Below, one piece after another: positions 19,717 to 29,961 of a stretch of 64,000 nucleotides of DNA; position 1 is the first letter of the stretch, and each line of letters opens with the position of its first letter. The translations under genes and the position numbers were made by a program. The DNA comes from Myotis daubentonii (lineage: Eukaryota > Chordata > Mammalia > Chiroptera > Vespertilionidae): NCBI RefSeq assembly GCF_963259705.1, contig NC_081841.1, positions 89,417,063 to 89,481,062 on the forward strand. Direction: 5' to 3'. The notes under the pieces are model-generated. The model saw nothing but the letters and a program-made list of their open reading frames with translations. It did not search any database and was not told where the DNA came from.

Positions 19717-19952
19717 CAGTGATGGTGAACCTATGATATGCGTGTCAGAGGTGACACGTGAACTCATTTTTTTGGTTGATTTTTTTTTTGTTAAATGGCA
19801 TTTAAATATATAAAATAAATATCAAAAATATAAGTCTTTGTTTTACTATGGTTGCAAATATCAAAAAATTTCTATATGTGACATGGCACCAGAGTTAAGT
19901 TAGGGTTTTTCAAAATGCTGACACACTGAGCTCAAAAGGTTTGCCGTCACTG
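19717..19952. mobile_element. Non-autonomous hAT transposon
   Basis: Terminal inverted repeats CAGTGATGGTGAACCT and AGGTTTGCCGTCACTG, flanked by a perfect 8-bp target duplication ATATAGGA (19709-19716 and 19953-19960), the hAT hallmark. The duplicated octamer is the last eight bases of Helitron H6, so the hAT landed after H6. A nearby subterminal palindrome GCGTGTCAGAGGTGACACGTG is present. No transposase. Confidence 0.95.
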
Positions 19953-19979
19953 ATATAGGATATATATATATATTTTCTT

Positions 19980-20080
19980 ATCCATTCAGTCACCCTATGT
20001 CTTTTGACTGGAAAATTTAGTCCATTTACATTTAAGGTTATTATTGATAGGTATTTACTTATTGCCACTTTTATTTTCTT
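19980..20080 (-). pseudogene. L1 ORF2 N-terminal fragment
   Basis: The minus-strand frame reads LSIITLNVNGLNFPVKRHRV then TEWIRK. This is the conserved start of the LINE-1 ORF2 endonuclease domain, around its first metal-binding Asn (LNVNG). The frame then runs into a TA repeat and the rest of the endonuclease and reverse transcriptase domain is missing. Confidence 0.85.
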
Positions 20081-20084
20081 TATG

Positions 20085-21236
20085 CCTATGATCCTCTCCC
20101 TCACCTTTTTTTCTTCTTCTTGAAACAATCCTTTAACATTTCTTGCATCCCTTAACCTTTTATTGTCTGGAAAGCTTTTTATTTCACCTTCAGTTTTATT
20201 TTATTTTTTTTAAATATATTTTTTATTGATTTTTTACAGAGAGGAAGGGAGAGGGACAGAGAGTTAGAAACATCGATGAGAGAGAAACATCGATCAGCTG
20301 CCTCCTGCACACTCCCCACTGGGGATGTGCCCGCAACCAAGGTACATGCCCTTGACTGGAATCGAACCCGGGACCCTTGAGTCCGCAGACCGATGCTCTA
20401 TCCATTGAGCCAAACCGGTCAGGGCTCACCTTCAGTTTTAAATGATAGCCTTGCTGGATACAGTAATCTTGGAGTTAGGCCCTCATTTCTCATTACTTTG
20501 AATACTTTATTCCACTCCCTTCTGGCCTGAAGTGTTTCTATTGTGAAGTCAGCTGACATTCTAATGGAAACTCCTTTGTAGGTAATTTTCTGTCTATCTC
20601 TTGCTGCCTTTAAGAGTCTTTCTTTGATTTTAATGTTTGCCATTTTAATTATGATGTGTCTATGTGTGGTTCTCTTTGAGTTCATCTTTATTGGAACTCT
20701 CTGTGCCTCCTGAACTTGTGTGACTTTTTCCTTCACCAGGTTGAGGAAGTTTTCTGGCATTATTTCTTTGAACAGGTTCTCTGGTCCTTGCTCACCTTCT
20801 TCCCCTTCTAGTATTCCTATAATGCCAATGTTGTTATGCTTCATTTTTTCCTAATGCCTTCTCAAGCTAGCTTCCTGCTTTTTAATAATATTTTTTCTAT
20901 TTGCTGCTCTAATTGGGTATTTATCTCTACCTTGTCTTTCAAATTGCTGATTCGATCCTCTGCTTTATCCAAATCTATCTTTAATTCCTTCCAGTATGCT
21001 CTTGATGTCAGATAGGTTGTTCTTCATTTCTGTCTGATTCTGGTTTATGGTTTCTATTAACTTTTTCATTCTGCTATAGTTTCCACTGAGTTCCTTGTAA
21101 TTTGCACTAAGCTCCTTAAGCATCTTTGTAACCATTACTTTAAACTCTATAGGTTGCTTCCCTCCATTTCATTTAGTTATTTTTCTGGTGTGTCCTTCTT
21201 TTCTCTCATTTGGGGGTTGTTTCTTTGTCTCCCCAT
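20085..21236 (-). pseudogene. L1 ORF1 pseudogene
   Basis: ORF1p is the RNA-binding chaperone of L1. Minus-strand start ATG at 21236 (MGRQRNN). A coiled-coil segment follows (LDKAEDRISNLKDKVE, near 20945), then a broken frame, then a 141-codon open stretch (20844-20441) covering the RRM and C-terminal domain: IIGILEGEEGEQGPENLF, THRHIIIKMANIKIKERLLK, ETLQARREWNKVFKVM, LYPARLSFKTEGE. A VES SINE at 20199-20425 splits the last codons. Stops in the coiled-coil region make it inactive. Confidence 0.88.
20199..20425 (-). mobile_element. VES SINE in the L1 ORF1 3' end
   Basis: Complete reverse-complemented VES with a perfect 15-bp target duplication TCACCTTCAGTTTTA (20184-20198 and 20426-20440). The B box appears as GGAATCGAACCCGGGACCC and the A box as GATGCTCTATCCATTGAGCC. 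It is well preserved, hence relatively young. Confidence 0.96.
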
Positions 21237-21579
21237 TTCAGCTGTCTCTTTGGATTTATTTCTATGTATTAAATAGAACTTTTATGCCTCCCAGTCTTTG
21301 TGAGATGGCCTTATGTAGAACGTGTCTTGAGGGGTCCAGTGGTGCAGTCTCTTTGATCTTCTGAGCTGGATGCTCTAGGAATGCACCTTATGTGCATTAT
21401 TTGTGCTATCCTGTTGTAATTGGGACTTGACTGTTGATATCCCATTCATGGGAAGGATCTCCCCTACAATTTGCTGACAGTGAGGCTCAACCTTAGCCTT
21501 ATTATGCCAGCTATTATACAGGTGCTAACAGAATAGAACAAGACACAGCAGGACAAACCTAACGACACTATGAAAATCA

Positions 21580-22015
21580 AGCTATGCAAAGCAGCAACAA
21601 CAGAAAAGAGTAAGAAGGAAAAAGAAGAGAAAACAAAGTGAAGCAAAAATAAAAGGAATACTAAAAGACACTACACCAAAGACTTAGAGAGGATATAAAG
21701 AAAAAGGTAGAAAGAAGAAGGAAAAAAACTGGCTATATGAAAGCAAGGAGGAAGTTAAAAGAACTAGTATAGAAAGGAAAAAGAAAAGGAAACAGAAAAT
21801 AAATGAAATAATGAATTTAAAATGTAGTAATAATTGATATATTAAGATATACATAGGAAAAGTAAAATGAAAAAAAGAAAATAAAAAATAATAATAAGAA
21901 GAGACAAAAGGAGAATAGAATCAAAGGGAAGAGAAATTAGAGATATGTAAGAAAAAAGAAATAAAAGGAGAAAAAATAACCACACACAAAAAAAAGCCAC
22001 TCACACACACACCTG
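21580..22015. repeat. Purine-rich tract upstream of L1 ORF1
   Basis: About 430 bases that are overwhelmingly A and G on the plus strand (AAAGAAGAGAAAACAAAG-type). It lies in the region I assign to the 5' UTR of the minus-strand L1, where it would be transcribed as a pyrimidine-rich leader. It ends in a CA-rich run near 21985-22012. Confidence 0.8.
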
Positions 22016-23246
22016 AAAACAAAACAGAACACATTCACATATTCAACAACCTTTGGGTTTGCTATTTGTGGAGCTCGCTAGAATTTGCTCTAATGTTGCT
22101 GAATCTGGTCTCTTGGTGTTTCTATCCTGGGCTTCCTGGGAGCTTCTCCCGTGCATGCCACTGTCTCTTTCTGGCCCTTGGCAACCTGATTTAGGTCCAA
22201 GAGTTTGAAGGCCCTAGTAGTCCAGTGGGCAGGGACTCCTTAACCCAGAGACTGGGTCTGCCTTGAGTCTCATGCCTTGCTTGTCCCTGTTCTGAGCTGT
22301 TCTGCCTTCCCCCATGGAGTTGGGCTCTGCAGGGATATCCTAGTCTTGGCTGAGATGGTTTGATGAGACTTGTGTTGGGAGGTGGTGCCAATAACTTGTA
22401 GGAGTGGGGGCTGGGTCCTTCCTCTCCTTCTAACACCTCAGCTTGCCTACTTTGCTGGCCCCTCCTTTCTGCCACCTGCAGTGGCATGGACTTCCTGCCC
22501 CAGGCTTTTCCCCCTGGCATCAGGTTGCTACAGGTTGGGCCCTTCTGTTTGGCCAGAAAGAGGGCACCTCCCCTGTTCGACATGGGCAGAGATGATCCTC
22601 CTTCCTCATCCTACTGTCCATCCCCCTTTCTGCTCACCAGCACAAGTTCCTCCAAGAAATAAAGGCCCCCCCAGATTTAATGTTGGGTGTGTCCTTCAGA
22701 CCCCTCCAGTGTAGGCTGGCCCTGAGCTCCACTGTGTGGCTCTTCCTACTGGTTAGAAGGAGCTTGCCAGGCTTCACAATGGCAGGGTGCTAGTGCTACT
22801 CTACCCAGGGACTTCGGCCCCAGACTTTCACTTCCCAGTCTCCACAGCCTGTGCCCAAGAGTCCTTCTCTCTCAGTCCCAGATACTCTCGTCCCAGTATC
22901 AACAGCCTCTTCAGTCTCCTCAGATCCATGTTTCTAATAAATCGAGGTCAGGAGAGGATACATCCACCTCGCAGCCTTCAGCGCAGTTCCTGCATCCTGG
23001 CCCTGACAGTAGAGCCAAGCAGCTGAGCTCTAGGGTGGTGGTGGCAGCACAGTAGTGGTGGCAGTGGGTGAGAGTCCTGCTGGGTCAGTGGTGGTTGCAT
23101 GGCTGTGGCATAGGTGTCTAGGCTGGGTCCCCATCTGGAGTGTGGGGTCAGCCTGGGTGCATGTCAGGTGTGTAGAGGTCCCACAGGTATCAGCTGCAGG
23201 GGTGTGGGTTCCTGCCAGTGTCTGCTTAGGAGCACAGTCCAGACTG
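22016..23246 (-). other. GC-rich 5' UTR-like region of the minus-strand L1
   Basis: GC-rich, gene-free sequence upstream of ORF1 and downstream of an unrelated MLT1 fragment, so by position it is the L1 5' UTR. GGTGGTGG and GTGGGT repeats lie near 23030-23110. Frames of up to 130 codons on both strands have no recognisable domain. Confidence 0.5.
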
Positions 23247-23296
23247 TGTCCCAATCTATGGTACTTTGTTATAGCAGCCTGAATAGACTAAGACAG
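23247..23296 (+). repeat. MLT1-type LTR 3' end fragment
   Basis: CCCAATCTATGGTACTTTGT then TATAGCAGCCTGAATAGACTAAGACA is the diagnostic MLT1 3' end. The rest of the LTR is not seen to the left, where the L1 begins. Confidence 0.85.
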
Positions 23297-23375
23297 ATGA
23301 TGATGATGATGATAATGATGATGATGATGACGATGATTATGACATTAGTGGTTATTATGGTGATGACAGAGATGG
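23297..23375. repeat. (ATG)n microsatellite
   Basis: GATGAT triplets with interruptions. Confidence 0.93.
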
Positions 23376-23401
23376 ATGACAGCAACATGCTGATATACAA
23401 A

Positions 23402-24077
23402 TCCTATCTAATAATAGAGAAACATGGAATTAACCATAACTTCAATACCCTTCCCATTGGCTAATCAGCGAGATATGCAAATTAACTGCCAACCAAGATG
23501 GCGGCCGGCAGCCAGGCAGCTGAAACGAACAGGAGGCTTGCTTGCTCCAGTGGTGGAGGAAGCCAAGGTTCCCTGCCTGCCACTGCTGGGCTCTGAGCTG
23601 CAGTCTAAGAAACAATGTTGCAAATATAAAACCTAAACAAACCCCAGAAACCTGCTTTCAGCCAGCCGGGCCTCAGAGCTGGAGTTGAAACAGTGTTTCA
23701 ATTATAGAACCCAAACAAACCCAGGGTCCTGCTTTAAGCAGCTGAGGTCTCAGAGCTGGAGCCGAGCCTCAGAGCTAAAGCTGGCTCTCAGCTCCAGAGA
23801 CAGCCATAGAAGGTAAATAAATCCCAGAATAAAAAAAGAAAAAAAGGAGAGGTTGGGAGCTTCAGTCACCCGCCAGCCTGAAAACGGCCCTCAGCCCCTC
23901 ACCTAGACTGGCCAGGCACCCCAGTGGGGACCCCCACCCTGAAGGGGGTGTGACCAGCTGCAAACAGCCATCAGCCCCTCACCCAGGCTGGCCAGGCACC
24001 CAAGCGGGACCCCCACCCTGATCCGGGACACCCTTCAGGGAAAATCAGCCAGCCCTAACCTGTGCACCAGGCCTCTA
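23402..24077 (+). mobile_element. Unit 1 of composite Helitron copy 2
   Basis: 676 bp, colinear with 9246-9893: CTTCCCATTGGCTAATCAGC, AAGATGGCGGCCGGCAGCCA, CTTGCTTGCTCCAGTGG, an AAAAAAAGAAAAAAAGGAG run and the ACCCTGAAGGGGGTGTGACC stretch. Its 3' terminator is defective in the same way (CTCTA, no final G, single GTGCAC arm). Confidence 0.88.
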
Positions 24078-24894
24078 TCCTATATAGTAAAAGGGTAATA
24101 TGCCTCCCAGCACTGGGATCAGGGGAGCAGCAAGGCCTCCCAGCACCGGGATCAGAAGAGCTGCAAGGCCTCACTGCCCCGTGTCAAGTGGAGCCACGAG
24201 GCCTCCCAGCACTGGTATCAGCGGAGCTGCGAGGCCTCCTGGTCCCTGGAGCAGCGTGACAGGGGGCAGTGCTCAAACCCCCTGATTGCCCTGCGGCTCT
24301 GTGTGTGGCAGGGGGCGGGGCCACAACCTCCCTATCCGCCCTGCTCTGTTCCTGACAGGGGGGAGTGCCCCAACCCTCTGATCGGCCCTGCTCTGTGGGT
24401 GACAGGGGGCTGCGCTCCAACCCCCTGATCCGCCCTGCTCTGTGTGTGACAGGGTACGGAGCCCCAACCCCCCTGATGGACCCTGCTCTGTGCGTGACAG
24501 GGGCCAGCGCCCCAAACCCCTGATCAGCCCTATTCTGTGCGTGACAGGGGTGGCACCGCAATCTCCCCATCGACCCTGCCTTGAGTGTGACAGGGGGCAG
24601 CGCCCCAACCTCCCAATCGGCCCTTCCCTGAGCGTCACTGGTGGGTGGCATTGCAACCTCTGATCCACCCTGCTCTGTGCATGACAGGGGGCGGTGCCCC
24701 AACTCCCCAATTGGCCCTGCTCTGAGCCCGAGCAGGGGCTGGATCTAGTGCTTGGGCCTGCCCTCTGCCACCCTGGAGCAGGCCTAAGCTAGTAGGTCGT
24801 TATCTCCCGAGGGGTCCCAGACTGCGAGAGGGCACAGGCTGGGCTGAGGGACACCCCCCGCCAGTGCACAAATTTTTGTGCACCGGGCCTCTAG
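24078..24894 (+). mobile_element. Unit 2 of composite Helitron copy 2
   Basis: 817 bp with its own 5' end and an intact 3' end. A GGCCTCCCAGCACTGGGATCAG-type repeat near 24110-24240 precedes the 47-bp array. Confidence 0.88.
24254..24730. repeat. 47-bp minisatellite in composite Helitron copy 2
   Basis: About ten units of the same repeat as in copy 1. The 172- and 145-codon minus-strand frames (24184-24710) are read-through of this array and are not genes. Confidence 0.9.
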
Positions 24895-25575
24895 TATATC
24901 TATAGTTATACAGTGATATATATGACATGTCTATGTTCATAGATCTTTATCTACACCTATGTACATTGACACCAATGTCTAAAAAAATATTGTTAGTAAT
25001 TCTTATTATAATTAATAGGAGAAGTGGATAATGTTTTTGATTTCATTGATTCAAGTTGATTGGGTGGCATTAGGCTTTTCTTAAAATTTCACTTGAAATT
25101 TCTAATTAAAGTGCAGGGATCTTGGATAAAATCTGGACAAGGGCAATAACTTTGACTAAGGAACTGAGTAAAGAAATTTTGAGGTTAAATATAAATAGCT
25201 AAGGAAAGATGTTAATCTAGACCTAATGTAATCTGTACGCCCCAAACTAGTATGGGATTAACCTAGTACAAATGAGTTCTCCAAAAGAGCTTTAGCTTTA
25301 CCCTGAATAATGGGAAGTAAAGCCCAGAACATGTTAGCAATCTAAACCACTGGTCAATAAAAATGTTTTCCCAAGCAGCATGCTAACACTGAACACATTT
25401 TAAACAAAATCAAACAGTGACACAGACCATGTTCCTGGGATGCAAACCAGTGTTACCTGGATAATACTAGATAACTATAAAAGCTCCACATTTAATATGT
25501 GATATTCATTTAAGTGGTATACTGTTTTTTTAAAGGTGAGGTCTACTTAAAGATTAGTCAAAAGATAGGGATGTT
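24895..25575. other. Unassigned AT-rich sequence
   Basis: No gene or confident repeat seen. Confidence 0.5.
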
Positions 25576-25815
25576 GCCTAAAGACTGGGGTAGGTCATTG
25601 AAGACCTCACAACGTATAAACATTTGAGCTGGTTCTTGAAGAGAAAGAGGTTAAGAGGAAATCTGGAAGGTACTCAGAATTATTGGAGAGAAAAATATTT
25701 CAGATAACAGAAGTGGAATTAACAGATGCCCTGAGGCAGGAGAAGGCATGGCTTGTTTGAGGAACACAGAAAAGTTAAGAGTGGTTATATTATAGGACAC
25801 ATGAGAGGGTATAAG
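25576..25815 (+). repeat. L2 LINE 3' UTR fragment
   Basis: Matches the L2 order: ACATTTGAGCTGGTTCTTGAAG, GATGCCCTGAGGCAGGAGAAGG, CATGGCTTGTTTGAGGAACA. Ancient and non-coding. Confidence 0.8.
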
Positions 25816-25989
25816 ATTGAAGTCTGAAAAATAACCCATTCCGTCCTAAAAAAACCTAGATTATCTATATGCCTAAGAATCCTTTCTTTGGCAATCGAAA
25901 TCATATGATATTTATTACTCCCACAATTGTATACTATTAATGTTTGTTATTTTTACCTCTGTTAACAATGGAACATTCATCAAAGTTTT

Positions 25990-26208
25990 TTTAAAATATA
26001 TTTTTATTGATTTCAGAGAGGAAGAGAGAGGGAGAGAAGGATAGGGACATCAGTGATGAGAGAGAATCATTGATAGGGTGCCTCCTACACCCCCCTACTG
26101 GGGATCGAGCTCGCAACCTGGGCATGTGCCCTTGACCAGAATCAAACCTGGGACCCCATAGTCCGCAAGCTGACACTCTATCCACTGTGCCAAATCAGCT
26201 AGGGCTCA
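25990..26208 (-). mobile_element. VES SINE, minus strand
   Basis: Perfect 13-bp duplication TCATCAAAGTTTT (25977-25989 and 26209-26221). Reverse-complement VES body with A and B boxes near 26140-26185; more diverged (AAACCTGGGACCCC) than the copy at 20199. Confidence 0.94.
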
Positions 26209-26221
26209 TCATCAAAGTTTT

Positions 26222-27104
26222 AATACTGGTTGGCAAAAAGAACACTGCCTTGGTTCTAAAATTACATAAACAATTTAAGTTAGGAATATATATATATATC
26301 TGCAAAAATAGGTTTGCCCAAATTCTTTTCTCTATTAAGCCCCAGGAGTGTTCTATCTATCCCACAATAGAAGGGGGAAAAATAAATTTCCAGAGATGGT
26401 TTTGCACACAAATGACAGACACAGGTTTCTAAAGGATGGTTTCCAACTTGTTAATAGTTTTCAATACACAACAGTTGCAATGCATGAAAAAGATAAATAT
26501 TCATGGCACAAAGCATTTATACGTATCAAATATATATTTGTGAATAAAAGGCTTCCCCTGCCTTTAACAGTGTTTGCTGTATAGTCAGTGAAGAATGGAC
26601 AAAGCTCACCTAGCTGTTATTGCTGAGTCTCTACCACTACATCTCCTGAATGTCAGTTCTGTAATAATTACAGACAGGGCAATAGCCATGGAAAGCACAA
26701 AAATCTCCAATTATTTCAGATTGGATAGCAGTACTTCCCTGCACCAAATATTAATAGCAGATTTTATATGACTACCAACTTATTTTTCAGAAAAAGCATT
26801 ACATATTAAACCTTGTGTGGTTATCTGTGTACTGTAATATCCATGGTTAACCCTCCTTTTTCAAATATGCCTTGTCACAGCACTGACCTACCAAAGGGCT
26901 TTCCTAAGAATACTGGAAAGGGAATTTGCATTCACTAAATAACTATCAGTTGATCATCAGCATCTAGTTGTCATGGCCTTGATCAGAGTTCTCTGCAGCA
27001 TGAGGGCAAAGAATGGCAATGCAAGCTATTCAAGGAAAGTCCTTGTTGTTCAGTAAGTTGCGATGGATGGTATGCTCTTTTGAAAATTGGCATATTGTTT
27101 TTTC
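26222..27104. other. Unassigned AT-rich sequence
   Basis: No gene seen. A short TATATATATA run lies near 26289. Confidence 0.5.
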
Positions 27105-27170
27105 TTTTCCTTTCTTTATTGAATTTGTTGGAGTGGCACTGGTTAACAAAATAATACAGGTGACATTTCC
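27105..27170 (-). repeat. L1 3' UTR fragment, antisense
   Basis: TTTCTTTATTGAATTTGTTGG then AGTGGCACTGGTTAACAAAATAATACAGG is the reverse complement of the terminal L1 3' UTR seen in many laurasiatherian L1s. Confidence 0.65.
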
Positions 27171-27239
27171 ATAAGTAAATAGGAGAGGTTTCTAGAGGTT
27201 GATGAATACCTGCATTTGCTGTAGACACAGAATCTTCTT

Positions 27240-27460
27240 TCAAGATGTTTTTAGTCTAACAGAGAAACCAGGCGAAAGTAGCCATACAGTTAGAATGCAG
27301 TCTGCTAAGTGCTCCAATGAAGGAAGTATAGCGTGTTAAGAAATTTGGGGAGTTCAAGATACTTTCCCAAGTTTACAACCACAACAAGAAAGCAATGAAG
27401 TCTAGATTTAAACCCAAATGTTCCAGCTCTTAAGTCTATACCTACTGCTTATGTGAAGTA
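27240..27460 (-). repeat. MIR-type SINE fragment (candidate)
   Basis: CCCAAGTTTACAACCACAAC followed by TAGATTTAAACCCAAATGTTCC fits the antisense MIR core (CCAAGGTCACACAGC ... TTTGAACCCAGG). Diverged; limits are approximate. Confidence 0.5.
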
Positions 27461-28224
27461 CCGATTTAGCTTCGCCCAACCCCATATATAGGAGGACAGG
27501 CACTTGAGAATGGCCATGGGAAATTCTATTCCCCTGCTCTTTGGTAAGACTGGTTAGAATTATGTCACATTGTTGATCTTAGCCACAACAGAGGCCAATG
27601 CTGGGAAGTGAAATAAGGAAACTCATTACTCATAGAGTGAGGATTCCATTAGAAAACAAGAATGACAGGAAAGCTCGGAATGCCGCTGTTCCTGTTCCCA
27701 TTATATTCTTGAATCTCCTTTGGTCTTGGGGCCAGTCTAATTACTTATTACATGGATTCAGGTTGGAATGGGGCTCATTCCACCAGTTCACCAAGCCAAA
27801 GGAAAACCGCTGCCTGCTTATTCTCTGTAGCTTGACAGGAAGCTGTTGTGTTGGGAGGGAGGAGCGGTGGCAGACTCAGCCTCCCACTTGTTCCATTACT
27901 TTGTATTCCCCACCCTAATATCTGTTGGAGTCCATACTGGAACCCCATTATTCCTTTCAGCACCTGCTTCTCTCACAAGTTAGTGGTTAGATTCTCAATT
28001 AATTTTTAGTCTAGTACCAACCATGATGTCTTAGAGTAAAGTTATAAACTAATCAGGGCACAGACGTAAGCCATAACATCTCACAATGTTTACAACTGTG
28101 GCAAGCTTCAGAACATCTCCCAGAAGCTTGGATGTAAGGAATGACTTCTTTCTATTGTTGAGCATTTCAGAATTAAGAGGTGGTCCAGGAAGGAATGAAA
28201 ATAGGATAGGGAGAAAAAAGTGAC
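27461..28224. other. Unassigned sequence
   Basis: No gene. The 106-codon frame at 27598-27918 has no start context, domain or conserved look and is treated as chance. Confidence 0.5.
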
Positions 28225-28345
28225 CAACTATAAGCCAAATACCTCAATGGGCACTTAAATATCATTGCTGAGGTCACACAGCTGATAAGTGCCAGATCCA
28301 CAATTCAAACTCAGGCATAGGCTCTTTCCACTACTTGTGTTTGCT
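28225..28345 (-). repeat. MIR SINE, minus strand
   Basis: GAGGTCACACAGCTGATAAGTG then AATTCAAACTCAGGCATAGGCTC is the MIR core read backwards. Confidence 0.8.
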
Positions 28346-29480
28346 CCTAAAGACAGATGTGTCCTGGCATTCAAATTGAAAGAGGAGATGAATTCACTTT
28401 CCCATAGGAAATGAAGAGCACCTTGATGCATCTTTTCTATTCCAAATACAGAAAAATGATAGACTGATTTTTTTAAAAAAATATATAAGCACAAATAACA
28501 TAGAACTACTAGTACATTGAAAAATTTCCCATGTACCACAAGGAGTTCAGTCCCACAAAAGCACCAGAACTAATAGAGCTGCAGAGGGTCTGGAACTAGG
28601 CTCCTCCTCCCAGTCTCCTGGGAAGACCACTGCCTGCTGTTCCCTGAAGCTAGTGAAAGCTGTTTACTTGGGAGAGGAGGGCTGTTGGCTCAGAGGTATG
28701 GATGTGAAGTATAGTCAGTGAAGAATGGACCGAATGGGGTGCTTTGTAACCGAATTTGCACCCCAGCACAGAACTCCTTTGTAAGTGCTGGTTCTGGACT
28801 CGGGGGAGGGGCATCAGCTAAGGCTAGATGGGGAGAGATGGGCACAGGAAGAATGGACAAGAAAAATACTGAGATGTGTGATTAGTTTCTCTAATTAGTT
28901 CAGTGTGATTACCTTATCCTAGGACGTCATGGATTGGTATAACTAACAGTTGACTTAGAACCTAACAACTAATACATTTTGAGACCTAAAAGCCTACCTC
29001 TATAAATGACTATTAGAACTTAACCCTCTTGTTATTTGAGAATTTTACAAGCCTTTTATTTTAGATATACTATATATATATTACATATATATATATATTT
29101 ATATATGGTACATATATCATATATATACATGTAATATATGAAATTAACTAGCCTTCAAGAAAGTCTCAAGAGAATTTGCAATTGAGAAGGTATGAAGCTC
29201 CTGAAGACCATTGATAGTGGAAAATTGGCCTCTATAATTCTTAGCAATTATCTTTAGGCATAAACACATATCATAGTTTTTTATTGTTGGGGCAGGAAAA
29301 GTTGGCTATTGAATTTAGGTCAATTTTTAAACTGTTAACAGCATTACAGTTTCTACACTGATAAATTAAGCCCATGTTTATTGTTCATTTTCTATTGACC
29401 ACTATGCAAGCATTAGGAATTCTGTGAAAAATGGGCCTTGATGCTTCTGTGCTTGGGAACAAAGGTTTCACTTGTCGGGT
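28346..29480. other. Unassigned sequence with an AT-rich run
   Basis: No gene. An impure TATATA run occupies about 29062-29140. The phrase TAGTCAGTGAAGAATGGAC occurs at about 26583 and again at 28713, an unexplained short direct repeat. Confidence 0.45.
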
Positions 29481-29961
29481 GTATTAGTCAAGGGTCTCCA
29501 GAGAAACAGAACCAGTAGGAGATAAGTAGATTTACAGAAAGAGATTAAGTATTAGGAATTCGCTTGGGCTATTATGGAGTGAGAAGCTGGAATGCCATCT
29601 GTAAGCTGGAAGCCGAAGAAAGCTGGTGGTGTAGTTCCAGTCCAGATGCAAAGGCACAAGACCAAGGACCAAGTCCAGCCCAAGTCCAAAGGACCAAGAC
29701 CCAGGAGTGCCTACGTGCAAGGGCAGGAAGAAGAGGGGTGTCTCAGCTTTGCCCTTTCTCGGCCTTTTTGTTCTATTCAGGCCCTCAACAAATTTGATGG
29801 TGCCTGTCCACATTAATGAGGACCACCTGCTTTACTCAGTTCAATTCAAATACTAACATGTTCCAGAAATGTCCTCACAGACACACCCAGAAATAATGTT
29901 TTACCAACTATCTGGGTATCCTTTAGCCCAATCAAGTTGGTGCATAAAATTAACCATAACG
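29481..29961 (-). repeat. MaLR-type (MLT1-group) LTR, minus strand
   Basis: The plus strand opens TGTATTAGTCAAGGGTCTCCAGAGAAACAGAACC and closes near AGTTGGTGCATAAAATTAACCAT, the reverse complement of an old MaLR-group LTR ending TGACTAATACA. Intermediate landmarks GGCCTTTTTGTTCTATTCAGGCC and ACACACCCAGAAATAATGTTTTACC are present. The subfamily is not certain. Confidence 0.8.

Larger units (their letters stand above)
18600..23246 (-). repeat. L1 with most of ORF2 deleted (HAL1-like)
   Basis: Read on the minus strand: a 5' UTR-like region (about 23246-21240), ORF1 (21236 down to about 20085), the first 30 or so codons of ORF2 (about 20075-19980), then an abrupt jump to the ORF2 C-terminus and 3' UTR (19142-18600). 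Roughly 3 kb of ORF2 is absent. Helitron H6, a hAT and a VES SINE interrupt it. The 5' limit is taken where an MLT1 fragment begins at 23247. ORF1 plus 3' UTR without ORF2 is the architecture of half-L1 (HAL1) elements. A private deletion is the alternative. Confidence 0.75.
23402..24894 (+). mobile_element. Composite two-unit Helitron, copy 2 (H7)
   Basis: Outer 5' end TCCTATCTAATAATAGAGAA; outer 3' end GTGCACAAATTTTTGTGCAC hairpin plus CGGGCCTCTAG. Inserted between A (23401) and T (24895). The internal junction at 24077/24078 (GCACCAGGCCTCTA then TCCTATATAGTAAAAGGG) is identical to that at 9893/9894. Flanks of the two copies differ, so they are independent insertions of one composite element. 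Confidence 0.95.

Noticed and set aside
20340..20420. tRNA-like A and B boxes
   Set aside because: These are the tRNA-derived head of a VES SINE, flanked by a target duplication; there is no complete tRNA cloverleaf. The same applies to the other VES copies.
22191..22714. Opposed frames of 130 and 114 codons
   Set aside because: Lie in the GC-rich L1 5' UTR-like region, overlap on opposite strands, and have no domain.
24184..24710. Minus-strand frames of 172 and 145 codons
   Set aside because: They read through the 47-bp Helitron minisatellite in more than one frame, giving repetitive peptides with no domain.
24254..24730. CRISPR-like regular repeat array
   Set aside because: Units are contiguous and all similar, with no distinct spacers; the host is a mammal and the array lies inside a Helitron.
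27598..27918. 106-codon plus-strand frame as a gene
   Set aside because: No recognisable domain, no splice or promoter context, composition like surrounding non-coding DNA.
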